A stretch of DNA of 60,000 nt from Nymphaea colorata (taxonomy: Eukaryota; Streptophyta; Magnoliopsida; Nymphaeales; Nymphaeaceae). Both the position numbers and the translations under genes were made by a program. The DNA lies in assembly GCF_008831285.2 (NCBI RefSeq), contig NC_045138.2, positions 32,089,934 through 32,149,933 of the forward strand, given 5' to 3'. Shown one piece after another: positions 11,601 to 23,600 of the stretch. The notes beneath the pieces are model-generated. The model ran no database searches. It saw nothing but the letters and a program-made list of their open reading frames with translations, and was not told where the DNA came from. How positions within the stretch are numbered: position 1 is the stretch's first letter; every line of letters starts with the position of its first letter.

Positions 11601-14600
11601 GGCCCCTATGCGGTCTTTATAAACTAATATTACATCAGGATTTGGGATATAAGATCCTTTTTCTTCTCTTTTCCAACTTCCTGCACAGGTTTTTAAAAGA
11701 CTCAAGTTTAAGGCTGGACGTTGGGCCGGGTACCCAGCCTGACTCGGGCCAGGAGAAAAAAGGCACCAGGCCGGCTCGATCAATTATCGGGCTGGCCCGG
11801 TGGGCCCGATTAAGCCCGGGTAGGCCCGACAACATTTTTTTTAATATATATTTTATTGATTTTTATATATAATTATAATATTTTATTACGATTAACATAT
11901 AAACTTATATTAAAATTTATTTTTTTTTTAATTTAATCGGGCTGGCCCGTTGGGCCCAGGTTTTGGCTTTCTGGTCGGGCCAGGCCAGGCTGGCCCGATG
12001 CCCAGGTTTACTCAAGTTCAACAACAAGAAACAGTGGCTAGTCCATTACACGATTGAACGAGCATAGATCCATCTTGAAACATGACAAAACTGCCTTTTA
12101 CATGTGAAAATCTTTAGAACACGTCACAACTGCTTTTTAAACAAATGCAAGTGAACAACAATTTGCAACTTGTTCAACTGCCACAGAATGTTCCACATGA
12201 AGTTTGCACAATAACAGTCAAACCTATGTAACACGGGTACTGCTCCAAAGGAGCAGTACCAGTACCGTACCGGTACGGGTACGGGTACGGCGTTGACCGT
12301 GTCGGGAACGGTCAAAGTACCCGAGGTCGAATCCGACCATTTTCAGACTCGGCCAAAGTTGACCGAGTCCAAAATCGTCCATTGCACGTTTTAAAAAACC
12401 ATTTTTTTCCCTCTCTCTCGCACGATGCCTTTGCCCTCTTGCCTCACCCCTCTCGTCCCTTGCCCTCTCGCCCCTTTCACCCCTCTTGCCTTTCTCATCC
12501 TCTCCCCCCCTTGCCCCTCTCATTCCTCGCCTTTTCGCCCCTTGGAACTCCCAAAGGACAGATTTTTTGTCTTGAAATTCTTAGTATCTACAAATTTTGG
12601 ATGATGATTTAATGATTTATGAATATGCTATTTTGTTTGTAATTTTTTTGATATATATATATATATTATATATATATATATATATATTTGTGTGTGTGTG
12701 TGTGTGTGTACGGCCATACCCCCGCACCCAAGTTTTTGGAAAATGATTTGTACCCGTACCCGCACCGGTACCCGCACCCGTACCTATGTGACAGAGTCAA
12801 ACTGAATTAAAAGAAGAATTGACCTGTTATCTAAAAGAAAAAGATATGATGAAACACAAAACAAAGGAAGCACACAATAGAAACCAGAACCAAAAAGCAT
12901 ACCAGGTGTCAGCTTTGAGAGCTCTGAAGCCACTTGTATATCTTTGTCTCCACCAACAACAGCTGGTCCCTCGTCAATTTTTTCCTTCAAAGAGACCGTG
13001 ATATCTATACCTAAATCAGGAGTAGAGTCTGAACCCAAAACAATGAATCACAAACAAGGCTGAAATTCATGACACTAATGCTTCATTTATCATCTGCAAG
13101 CTAGTATCGAGAAAGCAAGATAATTAACTACTAGACCAAGAACAGCAAAGTGCATAGGTCACATGCCCAGGCCAACATAAGAGGCTGTGTTGCATAGAGT
13201 CTTCAAATAATTAATACTTTTATATACAAGCAATAAAAGAAGGGAGAAGATAGGCACCACCAATACAGTTTCTTATGCAGGAGATAAATCTACTGAAGTG
13301 TAAAACTAATTGTGGATAAAGGCAAAGTAGGAATATCAGCTTGTAAGGAACTAAGGATGAAGATATTGAAAACAAGGAGCCCAAGCAGAAAAAAACATCT
13401 TTACGGCATTACCTTAAGTGAACCAAGAAAAATTTCTTAGTTTTAAAAGTTCAAAGTCCAGACAACTTAAAGTAGCCTGAGAAAAAAAGAAGAGAAATCA
13501 ACGGATAGGATCTAGATTGTGCGTTCTACAAATAAGAGTAGTCAAATAGTTTTGTAGGTTTTAGGTTTTATATTCACAGCCAGTTGCAAATGTTTCACAT
13601 TCTTTTCCAATGGAAGTTTGCTTGCCTTTTACTACTTCAATTTCCAGTTCTTGCTTATCTCTTGAAAAACAGCAGTATACTTCCCATGTCTTTTATTACT
13701 CAGCCCAAATCACAAAGAAAATTCTGAAAAGGCAAAAGGCCTTCATCCCAGTGAATTGATCCACAAGACTAAGGATGACAGTTTGAACCAGATTATTCAA
13801 CAAACCTCATGGCCTGTGAACACGAAATCTTTCTGTTTTAAAAAAATTGTGAAAAAAAAAAGTTACACAAATCCCAACAAGTAACCGAAATAGTCTAAAG
13901 ACTCTAAAACAAACTGGGCTGCTGGCAAGCCAAGCCTTGGTTGGATTCTTCTCCCAGAACCAGTCCAAACTCCAATCGACCGACCCAATATGTGCTACGC
14001 CAGCCTTTTATACACCCCCAGAAAAGATATCATTGCTCAAGTTTTCATTAATTTTGTTTGCTCCTTTACAATTTAGTAGAAGGCCCACATTAAACATTGA
14101 GGGTCATATGAGGACCAATTTTCAGAAATAAAATTTTCTAAATCTCCAAGGCCAAAGCTTTTGCAAGTTCAGAAACATGTAAAGCTATTATGCGAAAGTT
14201 TTAAGACTTCTAAGCTTGACTAAATCTCAGAAGAAAGGGAATGAGCAATAAAAAAAATAAGGGACAAAAGAAACAAAAGAAAAGGAACAAAATAAAGGAA
14301 GGAGGAACAGAAAACTGTAAGAAAGAAAAAGGAAGAAAGTGAACCAAGGAGAAAAAGGGAAAGGATAAGGGAAAAGAAAGAAGACAAGGAAGAACGGAAG
14401 AGTGAAGAAGACTGGAAAGTAGGAGATGAAGACAGGAGTAAGAAAGATTCTTTTACTAAAAGAACAATAAAAAAATGGAAGAGAAACAAAAAGGCAAGAG
14501 ACTGTATCTGTAATCTAATTGCCTTTTTTTAATATTTCTAAGATTTTCTTAAGAAAAGCTACTCAAAGTGGCTCAAATACTTGGATCAAAGAGAGAGAGG

Positions 14601-17600
14601 TATGCAATAAAACAAACAACTCACCTGCTTTTGGCTTGGCATTCAGTCGGACGCTTACTTGATTTAATGTTCCAATATCACGGAAAAAACGTGTCAATGT
14701 AAAGGCTGCATCTCCAAATTTTGAGTAACACTGTGGAACTTGATTTAGTTAGATCATAGATGCCATCAATCTTGAAATTAGTCATTTTATAAAGCTAGTT
14801 TACAAAACATTGGCATTATCTAAAGGCTGCTGGTACACACAAAAAAATGACTATTTGCAAAACATATTGATCCTTTTAATGTTAACAACATACAAATCCT
14901 TGAAAGAGGAAAAATTATGGGAAAAACAGAAACCACTTGGTCTCATTTGTTCTACTCAGTGGCACAGCAACATCAAGAAGATACAAAACTTTGAATAGGA
15001 GAAGGAAGAAAAATAAAGGAGTTAAGAGCATGTTTGTTTTTGGCCACAGAACCAGAAACCATACATTTGCTTTCTTTAACCTATGATAGGTCAAAGACTA
15101 TGTGTATGACCCAACAAATGCAGCTTTAAAGGGCCTGAACTTTTGAAGGGCGTACTGGAGAATCACAAGCTATGCCCTTCCTTGGTTTGTCCAAACTATG
15201 ATCATTCTGTGCTTGCGACGACTGACCAGGAGTCATAAGAACCATGTATTTTGGGAGTCACAGGGCAAAGAAAAAAATGCTTCAAGAAAAAATTTTACAA
15301 TTTCATATAGCACTTGGGTCTGTCATCAAACTTAACAAACTCATCTAGGGGTGTACCATTCAGAAAAATGTGAGTGCATCATGATATTTGAAACTCTTGG
15401 CAATGCACCAATATCAAAAGAAACGACAAAATAAGACCTTAACATGAGGTTGAAGCCAAAGTGGCAACTGACGCTGACGATTGTATTGTGAAAACCTGCA
15501 AAAGCAAAAAGATCTAAGATCCAAGTCTACAAGTTTAGGTTAAAATGCAAAGAGAAATTACTGTTGACATTTCCAAGGTCTTAGGCCAGGAAACGATAAA
15601 TCTTGCCTCTTGCATTTAAATTTTTCAAGGATTCAAGATATAGCAATTATGTTGTTTCAGGATGTGTAGCCAATGCCACACCAATGCCAGCAGCACCCAT
15701 GAACTTGAAATCCAAAAGTCTTCAAAGCCACAAACAAACAGCCAAGAAGAGGCACAACTACTATAACTTACTGTGACTAATATGAGCTGGAGAATAACAG
15801 AGTACATGAAAGTAATAAGATGGTCCACTTAGAAATTCCTTTACAACATTGTCAAACAAAATACAAGAGACACTACATTTCTTTTCTAAAGATTAGGAAA
15901 AGTGGGAGCAGTTAACAGAAACATGAAATGGTTCACCAAAAGCGACATGAGAAGCAGAAGAGAGGGCTGGGCGTTAAAAAACGCTGAAGCAGGGAAAACG
16001 TATGCTCATAATACAAAGGTACAAGCAAAAATAAAGGTAAGTGAACATGGTGGAATATAAAACGTAAACAAATGAAGAAAAGTAGTAAAAAGTAAAAAAA
16101 AAGGGAAAAAAGGAACTAAGTGTATCCTTGTGATAGTAGAATATCATATGCATTCATGTTAAAAAAAATTTAAATTCCATTGAGGAAGTGAGGATAAGAC
16201 AGCAAAAAATAATGAAAATAGACTAAGTAAAATTGAAGCATGTTTCTCAATGCACAAGAAACAAGCTTCAAATGAGAGACAAATTTCCCCAAGCTTCCTC
16301 CTTTAAGAAAAGGTTGGAGATTTAAGCTCCCTAACTATGTGTAGGGAAGCAAGATACCCCATCAAATAGAAGCTTCCAGTAACTATGAATGAGAATCTTC
16401 ATGCTTGAAATGTTTATATAATACACTGATAGCCTCTTCACCAGATAATGACATTTCAGTGGATAAAAAGTTAAAAACTGACCCAAAAAAATGCATCTTT
16501 ATATGGACTCCAAAACAGCCGGAATCCATGAAGATCAGGATTTACAGATTAGACATGGTTTTGAAAGTCCACAGGAGCGTAAAAATGATTTCATGGGCAT
16601 ATATGAGTTTTCATGTATTGGCTATATTGGCTAAAAGAAACTGCAGTTCAGAAATTCAAGCCAGTATTACAGACTTTTTTGGTGAGCACATCTAAGAACT
16701 TAAGTGTGTCATGGGACTAGGATCTGCAAATGTATGTAGGAAAGGAAAAGCACAATACTGAAAGTCATGGGGAGTTCACATTTAAATATGGAAGATTGCT
16801 AAAGCACAGTACCATCCACAAAGAAGATCACATCCAGCAAGGGCAAATACATAGATTCCATGAATAAAAACCAACAATTAATACTTCACAATTAAAGAAG
16901 GTGAGACACTGTCATATGAGAAAAAGAGCTTTCAAACAACCATTTCCCTTACCTGGTTAATTATGCATGTGTAATGCTACAAACAGAAAATATTGAAATA
17001 AACATCACATCAATAGTGACAGACTTAAGAGCATTTGACCACTCTTAAAAGGCAACCAGCTAATTATCTCATTCAGCTTAGCCAGTCAAGAACAACTTAA
17101 TCTACTATTATCTAAAGATAATCAAGTTATGATTTCAACCAGGTAGAACCCATAAATAAATTATATGAATATCGAGTCACGGGGTTATCTTTCAGATGCT
17201 TAACTGATGCCTTGATGGTAAGGGCAATAAACCAATGATCACAGAAAAAAATATGCTGATTTACTACTATTACAGGATTTTCTAAGCTAATCGATCAGTG
17301 CATATAATGAATTTAAGGTGATGTTAAAATATCAGATTAAATATGACCAGCATAACCTTTCATCACAAAAAATAATTGCACCATAATCATGACGATGCCG
17401 GATCACCCGACCAATTGCTTGATTCACTGCCCGTGCAGCTTGTTGGTCATACCATGCATCTCCAGTCAAAACCTGTCAAAAAAGTAATTACGTCCATAGT
17501 CAAAACTAAAAGTTCACTAGGGCTCATACTATTCAAATGAATGTCAGCAGGTAAAGTATTTTCTGGAAGTAAATAATACCTTAGCATTTCTTTTTTGTGA

Positions 17601-20600
17601 TGAAGCCTGTGAATCCAGGTATTCACGTTTCAAGCGGACCTAAAGAACAAAAGGGACTACAAAGTTGAGAGAAGAGACTGGCTATAAACTCCAATATTTT
17701 AGGAAGAGAAAAACGAAAAAAAAAAACATTTCCCCTGAAATTAACTAAAAAAGGAACACTCGTTCCAAGAGAAAGCTAAGATGCTACAAGTTAAACAGCA
17801 ACACCAAGAAACATGCAAAAACTGACAGATGATAAGAAGCATGTAAAACGGCAGTTGTAAATTGAAGCATGCAAATGGTGAACTTTTCAAGGACCTACTA
17901 TTTACAGCCAATTGGTTAGGAGCTAATTCTACTCTCCTAGATCCAGACTGGCATTTATTTGCAACAATGTTGTAAAAAGCATACTGTAAGCCGTATCGGT
18001 CTGGCTTTAAGATACGGTGTATCGTAACATACAGTAATTGTATCATATTTTAAAAAAAAAATTAATTAAAAAAAATCTGAAAAAATCATAAAAAATTAGT
18101 AAAACTTAACGTATCGTAACGTATCGTACATGTATTGTAACTGTATCATAACGTATCGTAATTGTATTGTATTGTATTGTACCTATATCGTAATTGTATC
18201 GTTATATGTCGTAACTGTATCGTACGATGCGGGGCTTGTATCGTAACTATACGATACAGGTGGTGTATCGTATAGCATTTTTGAAACATGACGATACGTA
18301 TCATACGATACTGCCATGTATCGTACGATACGTACAACACTGATTTGCAGAGGATGGCATGAGCTTATGAATGTTCCAGGAAGATCACACTTGCATGCAA
18401 TGTTAAGGATATCTCGATATATCAGTGAAAAATACACATTACATTTACATAGTAATTCATTTTTGCATCATCTATAGTCAAGCTGAAGGATGCACACAAC
18501 AGCAGAATAGGGGAGGATCAAAATCCACCACAAGATCATGTATGTTTTTGTGACCTAATAACATGGAAACGTAAGAAGCAACAAAAGCTGCAATCTCTAA
18601 TATTAAATATCGATAAGGAGCATAATTACAAATATCCCCAATATTTTTCTGAAATTATGGCCATTTTGTTGCCAACCAGTAATATCCACCAAAATATCAT
18701 CACCAAACATGACAAATATGATGATGTTATAGCAATATTGTCCCAAGATATTCCCTGAGACAAGAAAAAATCCATAAGTTGGACGTATTTTTTTATGTTT
18801 AAAAAAAAATATGTCTTTTCATATTTTGTGAAAGAAAAATTATGGAAAACCTATTATCTCATAAATTCTTTTGTGTTCTTTGTAGTCAAGTTTTAAAGCT
18901 TCCAATTTTTTCTGAAAGGAACTTCAAAAAAAAAAATCTGGTCAAGGCATTGTGAGAAGGAAACTGGTAACTAAGATAACAGAGTATCCATCTATGGCCC
19001 AAGGAGCCACTAAATTAAAATGCACCAGAATAATTAATTATATTATTTCAATAAGATTTGGTTACTTAGCTTCCTTCAAAAGCAGCACAAGGACCGATGG
19101 ATGCCGGCTAGAGTAAAGAAGAAGCAGTATGATTGTAGTACGACAAACAGTCTAAACCATCTTACATTCAAGACCTTCACAGAAGCTGCATTACTCATGA
19201 ACTTCAAGTTATTTCAAAATGGTAATGAAAGTGATCTACAACAATGGAATGGAATGAGCAATGGAATTAGGGAAGTAAACATTGATATAAGCTTTCAGGT
19301 TCTTTTCATTTAATCTTCAGTGCAGCATTACTCATGATACTTTAACAAATAGAAATTATATTCAACTTATGTCCACTTTTACCTTTCCACCACATATGAT
19401 ATACACTCTACCTGACTGCAGAGTTGCAATTTCTAGTGCAACATGCTATAATTTAATTTCATTAGAAGATAGCTTGGTGATTCAATTACAAGAAAGAAAC
19501 CAGACTTTGTTCAACTGTCTTAAATGATATTGCATGTGAACCAATGTTATAATTGGAAGTCAAACCTTAGCATCAGACCTCATAGCATATGGAATACCAG
19601 TAATGATGACAGCTCTCCCAGCATTGTCAGCAAAGTCCAAGCCTTCACTTACCTGCACATATGATTTAATTTACTTTTTTTTCCATAGAAAACCTTAAGC
19701 AAAGATTACTTATAACTGAAGAGACATCTTGAAGATGAGGAAAATAATCAACTCTGTTTAATTCTAATGATATGAAGAACATTTAATTTTAAGATTACTT
19801 TATGTTCTTTGTCAAAATCAAAACATCAACCAGACCTGATTTGCATTAACTTTTCAAGTTAGGCTTTTTTATATCAAAATTCAAAGTTATGTCACATGGG
19901 TGTGGATGCAGATGAATGTGTGGGACAAGGATTAGACTCATAAGCAACGTTGGAAAAGGTGCATTTGGAAAAGGTGCATTGTAACGCATATCGGTCGGGC
20001 TGACCTATAGGTCGTATCGCTAATCAACAAAAATTAATTTTTTAATTCAAAGAATATTAAAAAAAGAGAAAATAGACAAAAATTATAAAAAATCTAGAAA
20101 GTAAAGAAAAAATCAGAAAATTTCAAGTCTCAGCTTCTTTCTTTCCTCTTTTATTTTTTTAAAAAAAAGTACATACATATAATTGAATTAGCTTTGGTGC
20201 TAGTAATTTTTTATAAAATGATTATGTGACACATGCACATCAACATAAAAATCATGTTTTTGAAATGTAAGAAAAATGCAAAGTGGAAGTGGATCACATT
20301 TAAGTGTAGGTTCCACATGTTTTGTTAGCAATTTTTTTTGGGAACTTCATCTCATGGAGGAGTAGGACAAGGCCAAAAACAAACAATTTCAGTCATGATC
20401 AAGAAAGTGGAAAATGAATTTTGTTGATAAGCTTCTTCTTAAAGTTATTATAATGAACAACTTAACTTTCAACAAGCTTCGATCAGTGGATTTCAAGAAT
20501 TTTGTTGTTAGTGCTACAAACTTTGGCCCATGATATATTCTCCCAAACAGTGAAACAACAAAGAAAAAACTACTAGATGAAGCAAACAAAGATGTCCTAT

Positions 20601-23600
20601 CATATGTTGATGGAATGAAGAAAACATGGACACAGTGTGGATGCACAATTATGTTTGATATTTGGAAAGACACGATTAGAAGCAGATCCTATATAAACTT
20701 GTTGGTGAGCTCTCCAATGGGCACCATATTTTGGAAGGCAAGTCATGCAGAAAAACGTCCTAAAAATGCAGAATTTATAGTTGACTTTTTATCTTCAACT
20801 ATAGAAGATAAAATATAATTATAGAAAGGTAAAATACATCTTGTGCTGCCCATTGTATTGACTTAATACTTGAAGACATCGATAGTTTGGAAAACGTGGC
20901 AAGTATCATGTGCAAAGCAAGGCAGGTTGTCAAGTTCATATATAATAAGCAACAAGCTTTGATATAATAAAAACTTACACAAAGGGAAAGGAGTTGAGGA
21001 GGCCTGGTGTGACTAGATTTTGCCTCTCAATTTATTTGTTTGGTTTATATCTTAAAACAAGAAGAGAGCCTCAAATTTATGGTTGCCTCCAATGAATGGA
21101 GACATGTAGAACACCCTGAAAAGAATGATGCAAAAGAACTTACAAGTCTCATTCAAAGTGATGATTTCTGGAGAAAGGGAAGAGAAATAATCAGGTTTGT
21201 TAAACCATTAGTGAGAATATTAAAGATGATAGATGGGGAAGGGGCCACTTCGGATTATTTATATGAAGCACTTGATAGAGCTAAAGAAGCTATCAAGAAT
21301 GCAAACAACGACAGGAAAGAAAAATATATGCGATAAGAGATGGAATCTATGTCACCAAGGTGTGGGGTGCGGGTGCGGGTGCGGGTGCCCATGTCGGTGC
21401 CGGTGCGGCACATCTCAAAAAATTTAGGTGTTGCGGTACGACGAGAGTATTTATTATTATTATTATTAATTTATAATAATAATTATTATTATATATATAT
21501 ATATAATATATGTGACAAAAAATTTATCTATAGATCACAAAAATTATTAAATAACAAAATCAAAATTGCAATTTGATAACGAGGGATTATTACTGTAACG
21601 ATTTTGGTTTTGGGTAGGTTGGATGGATCTGGATCGAGACCCGGACCCGAACTCCATCACTCGAAGAGGAAGCCCGACGCAGATTCCCCTTCTCTTCCTT
21701 GTCTTCCTCTGTGTCTCCCCCTTCGTTGCCCTCTCATTCCTCAGGTGAACATTCGATGCAAAGAAGAAGGTGGAGGAAGGAGCAGCGACGGCGGCGGCGG
21801 TGCAGTGCGGCAGCGATTAGGGTAACTAGGTTTTTCTCTCTCTCATCTGTTCCCCCCTTCCTTCTCACCCTATCTCACCTGAGCCCTCTCTGTCTGCACT
21901 CTCTTCCTCCCGCGCTCCTCACTCGCCCTCTCTTCGTCTCGCCTTCAATGCACCTCACCCTATGTCACAAGGGTGCGGGTACGATATGGGTATGAGTACG
22001 GGGACACGACAATTTTCAAAATTTTTGGATACGCAAACACGGCGAATTTATATTCTAAAAAATGATAAAATAAAATAAAAAATTAATAGTTCACTCTTAC
22101 AATCTCATAAGAAAGAAAGTCTCAAACAAAACATTGTTTATCACAAAGCCACATCTGATCTGCTAAAATGCTAAAAACAAGAATAACCATGCTGAAACTC
22201 CAATAGGAAAAATCATACAGCAGGCCATAGACACTCAAACAGAAAATCCCCAAATCGGCAAATCCAAAAACACCGTCCACAACATTGAAGAAGAGTTAAG
22301 GATCAAGATCAACGGATTAACCGTCCAATCTTCAAACAAAAACATCCCCAAATCGGCAAATCCAAAACAAAAAAAAAACAAAAAAAACAAAAAAAAAAAA
22401 ACCAAATCAAGAACATGAAACCCTAAGTTCTAATTTCGAAAAGAAAAAAAAAACCACTTACTTGTTTGCTGCCGGCTACTGCCGAACACCACCAGACGTC
22501 GTCGCCATTGCCCGCCATTGTTGCCAAACTCTCTACTGCAACAGTCGTCGGCGGTGAAGGTTAAAGGTCGAGCGTGGTGCATAAAAAGAAAGTCGAGGGT
22601 TGTAAAAAATCGGGTTAGAAAATTGGTTCGGATCGGATTTGACCCAAACTTGATCCAAGTTGTATCCCACCGTCCACGTGTCGGGATCCGCGTGTCGGCA
22701 TATCGAAGCGGGTACGCAGGCTATTTTGCCCTGTCTGTGTGTCGTAGCCCTCACCCTTGCTCTCTCTATTCTCCCAAATCGTGTCGTCCCTCTCCCTCTG
22801 TCTAGAGCTCTTGTGTCGTCCCTCTCCCTCTGTCCCGAGCTCTCTCTGTCTGTCTCCCCTCTCTGTCTGCACTCTCGCACTCCTGCAAGCTCTCACGCCC
22901 TCTCTTCTGCATTGTTCCCTCCTTCGCAACTATCTCGCTCTCTCTCTCTCTCTCTCTCTACCGCCCTCTCCTTACCTCGGTGCGGTTTGGGTGCGACCTC
23001 CCTAACATGGTGCGGTTTGGGTGCACATCTGAGTCGCACCTGCGCCGCGTTGACGCTGGTGCAAGTCCACAATAAGTGCACCTTGGTGACATAGGATGGA
23101 ATCGTAATTGCAGAGTCTCATACATGTTGCAGCAACTTATCTAAATCCTCATTTGTTTTGGAATAATATGGTATGAATGGATGAACAAGTTCGGAAAGGT
23201 TTAGACTTAGTAACAAAAAAACTTCTTGCTCATGAGGATTATGCAAAAATGGGTCTTGAATTGATCAAATATCACAACAAAGATCCTACATTATTTCTTG
23301 ATGGGTTGGCCATGAGTGTTATTGACACTTCTCATCCACATAAGTGTCTTACTTTTGCTGAATTCTTTATGATTGGTTAATATTTTATTTACAAATTTAC
23401 AACTGTATAGTTCTCAATTCTGTTTGTTTCTTTCTTTAAATTATGTAAGGTATTTGGTGAGATATATTTGGATCTTCTGTGCCCATTCTTCAAAGAGTAG
23501 CAGTCAAAATTTTAAGCCAGCCATGCAATGCACCAGCTTGTGAAATAAATTAGAGTGCACTTAAAGCTGCTAACACGAAGAAGAGAAACAACCTTTGACC

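Noticed and set aside
14220-14489. 89-codon minus-strand frame rich in Leu/Ser/Phe
   Set aside because: Translation of a polypyrimidine strand; compositional artefact.
22518-23094. Several overlapping frames with Ser/Leu/Pro or Arg/Glu runs
   Set aside because: CT-rich interior of the non-autonomous hAT element; no protein domain.
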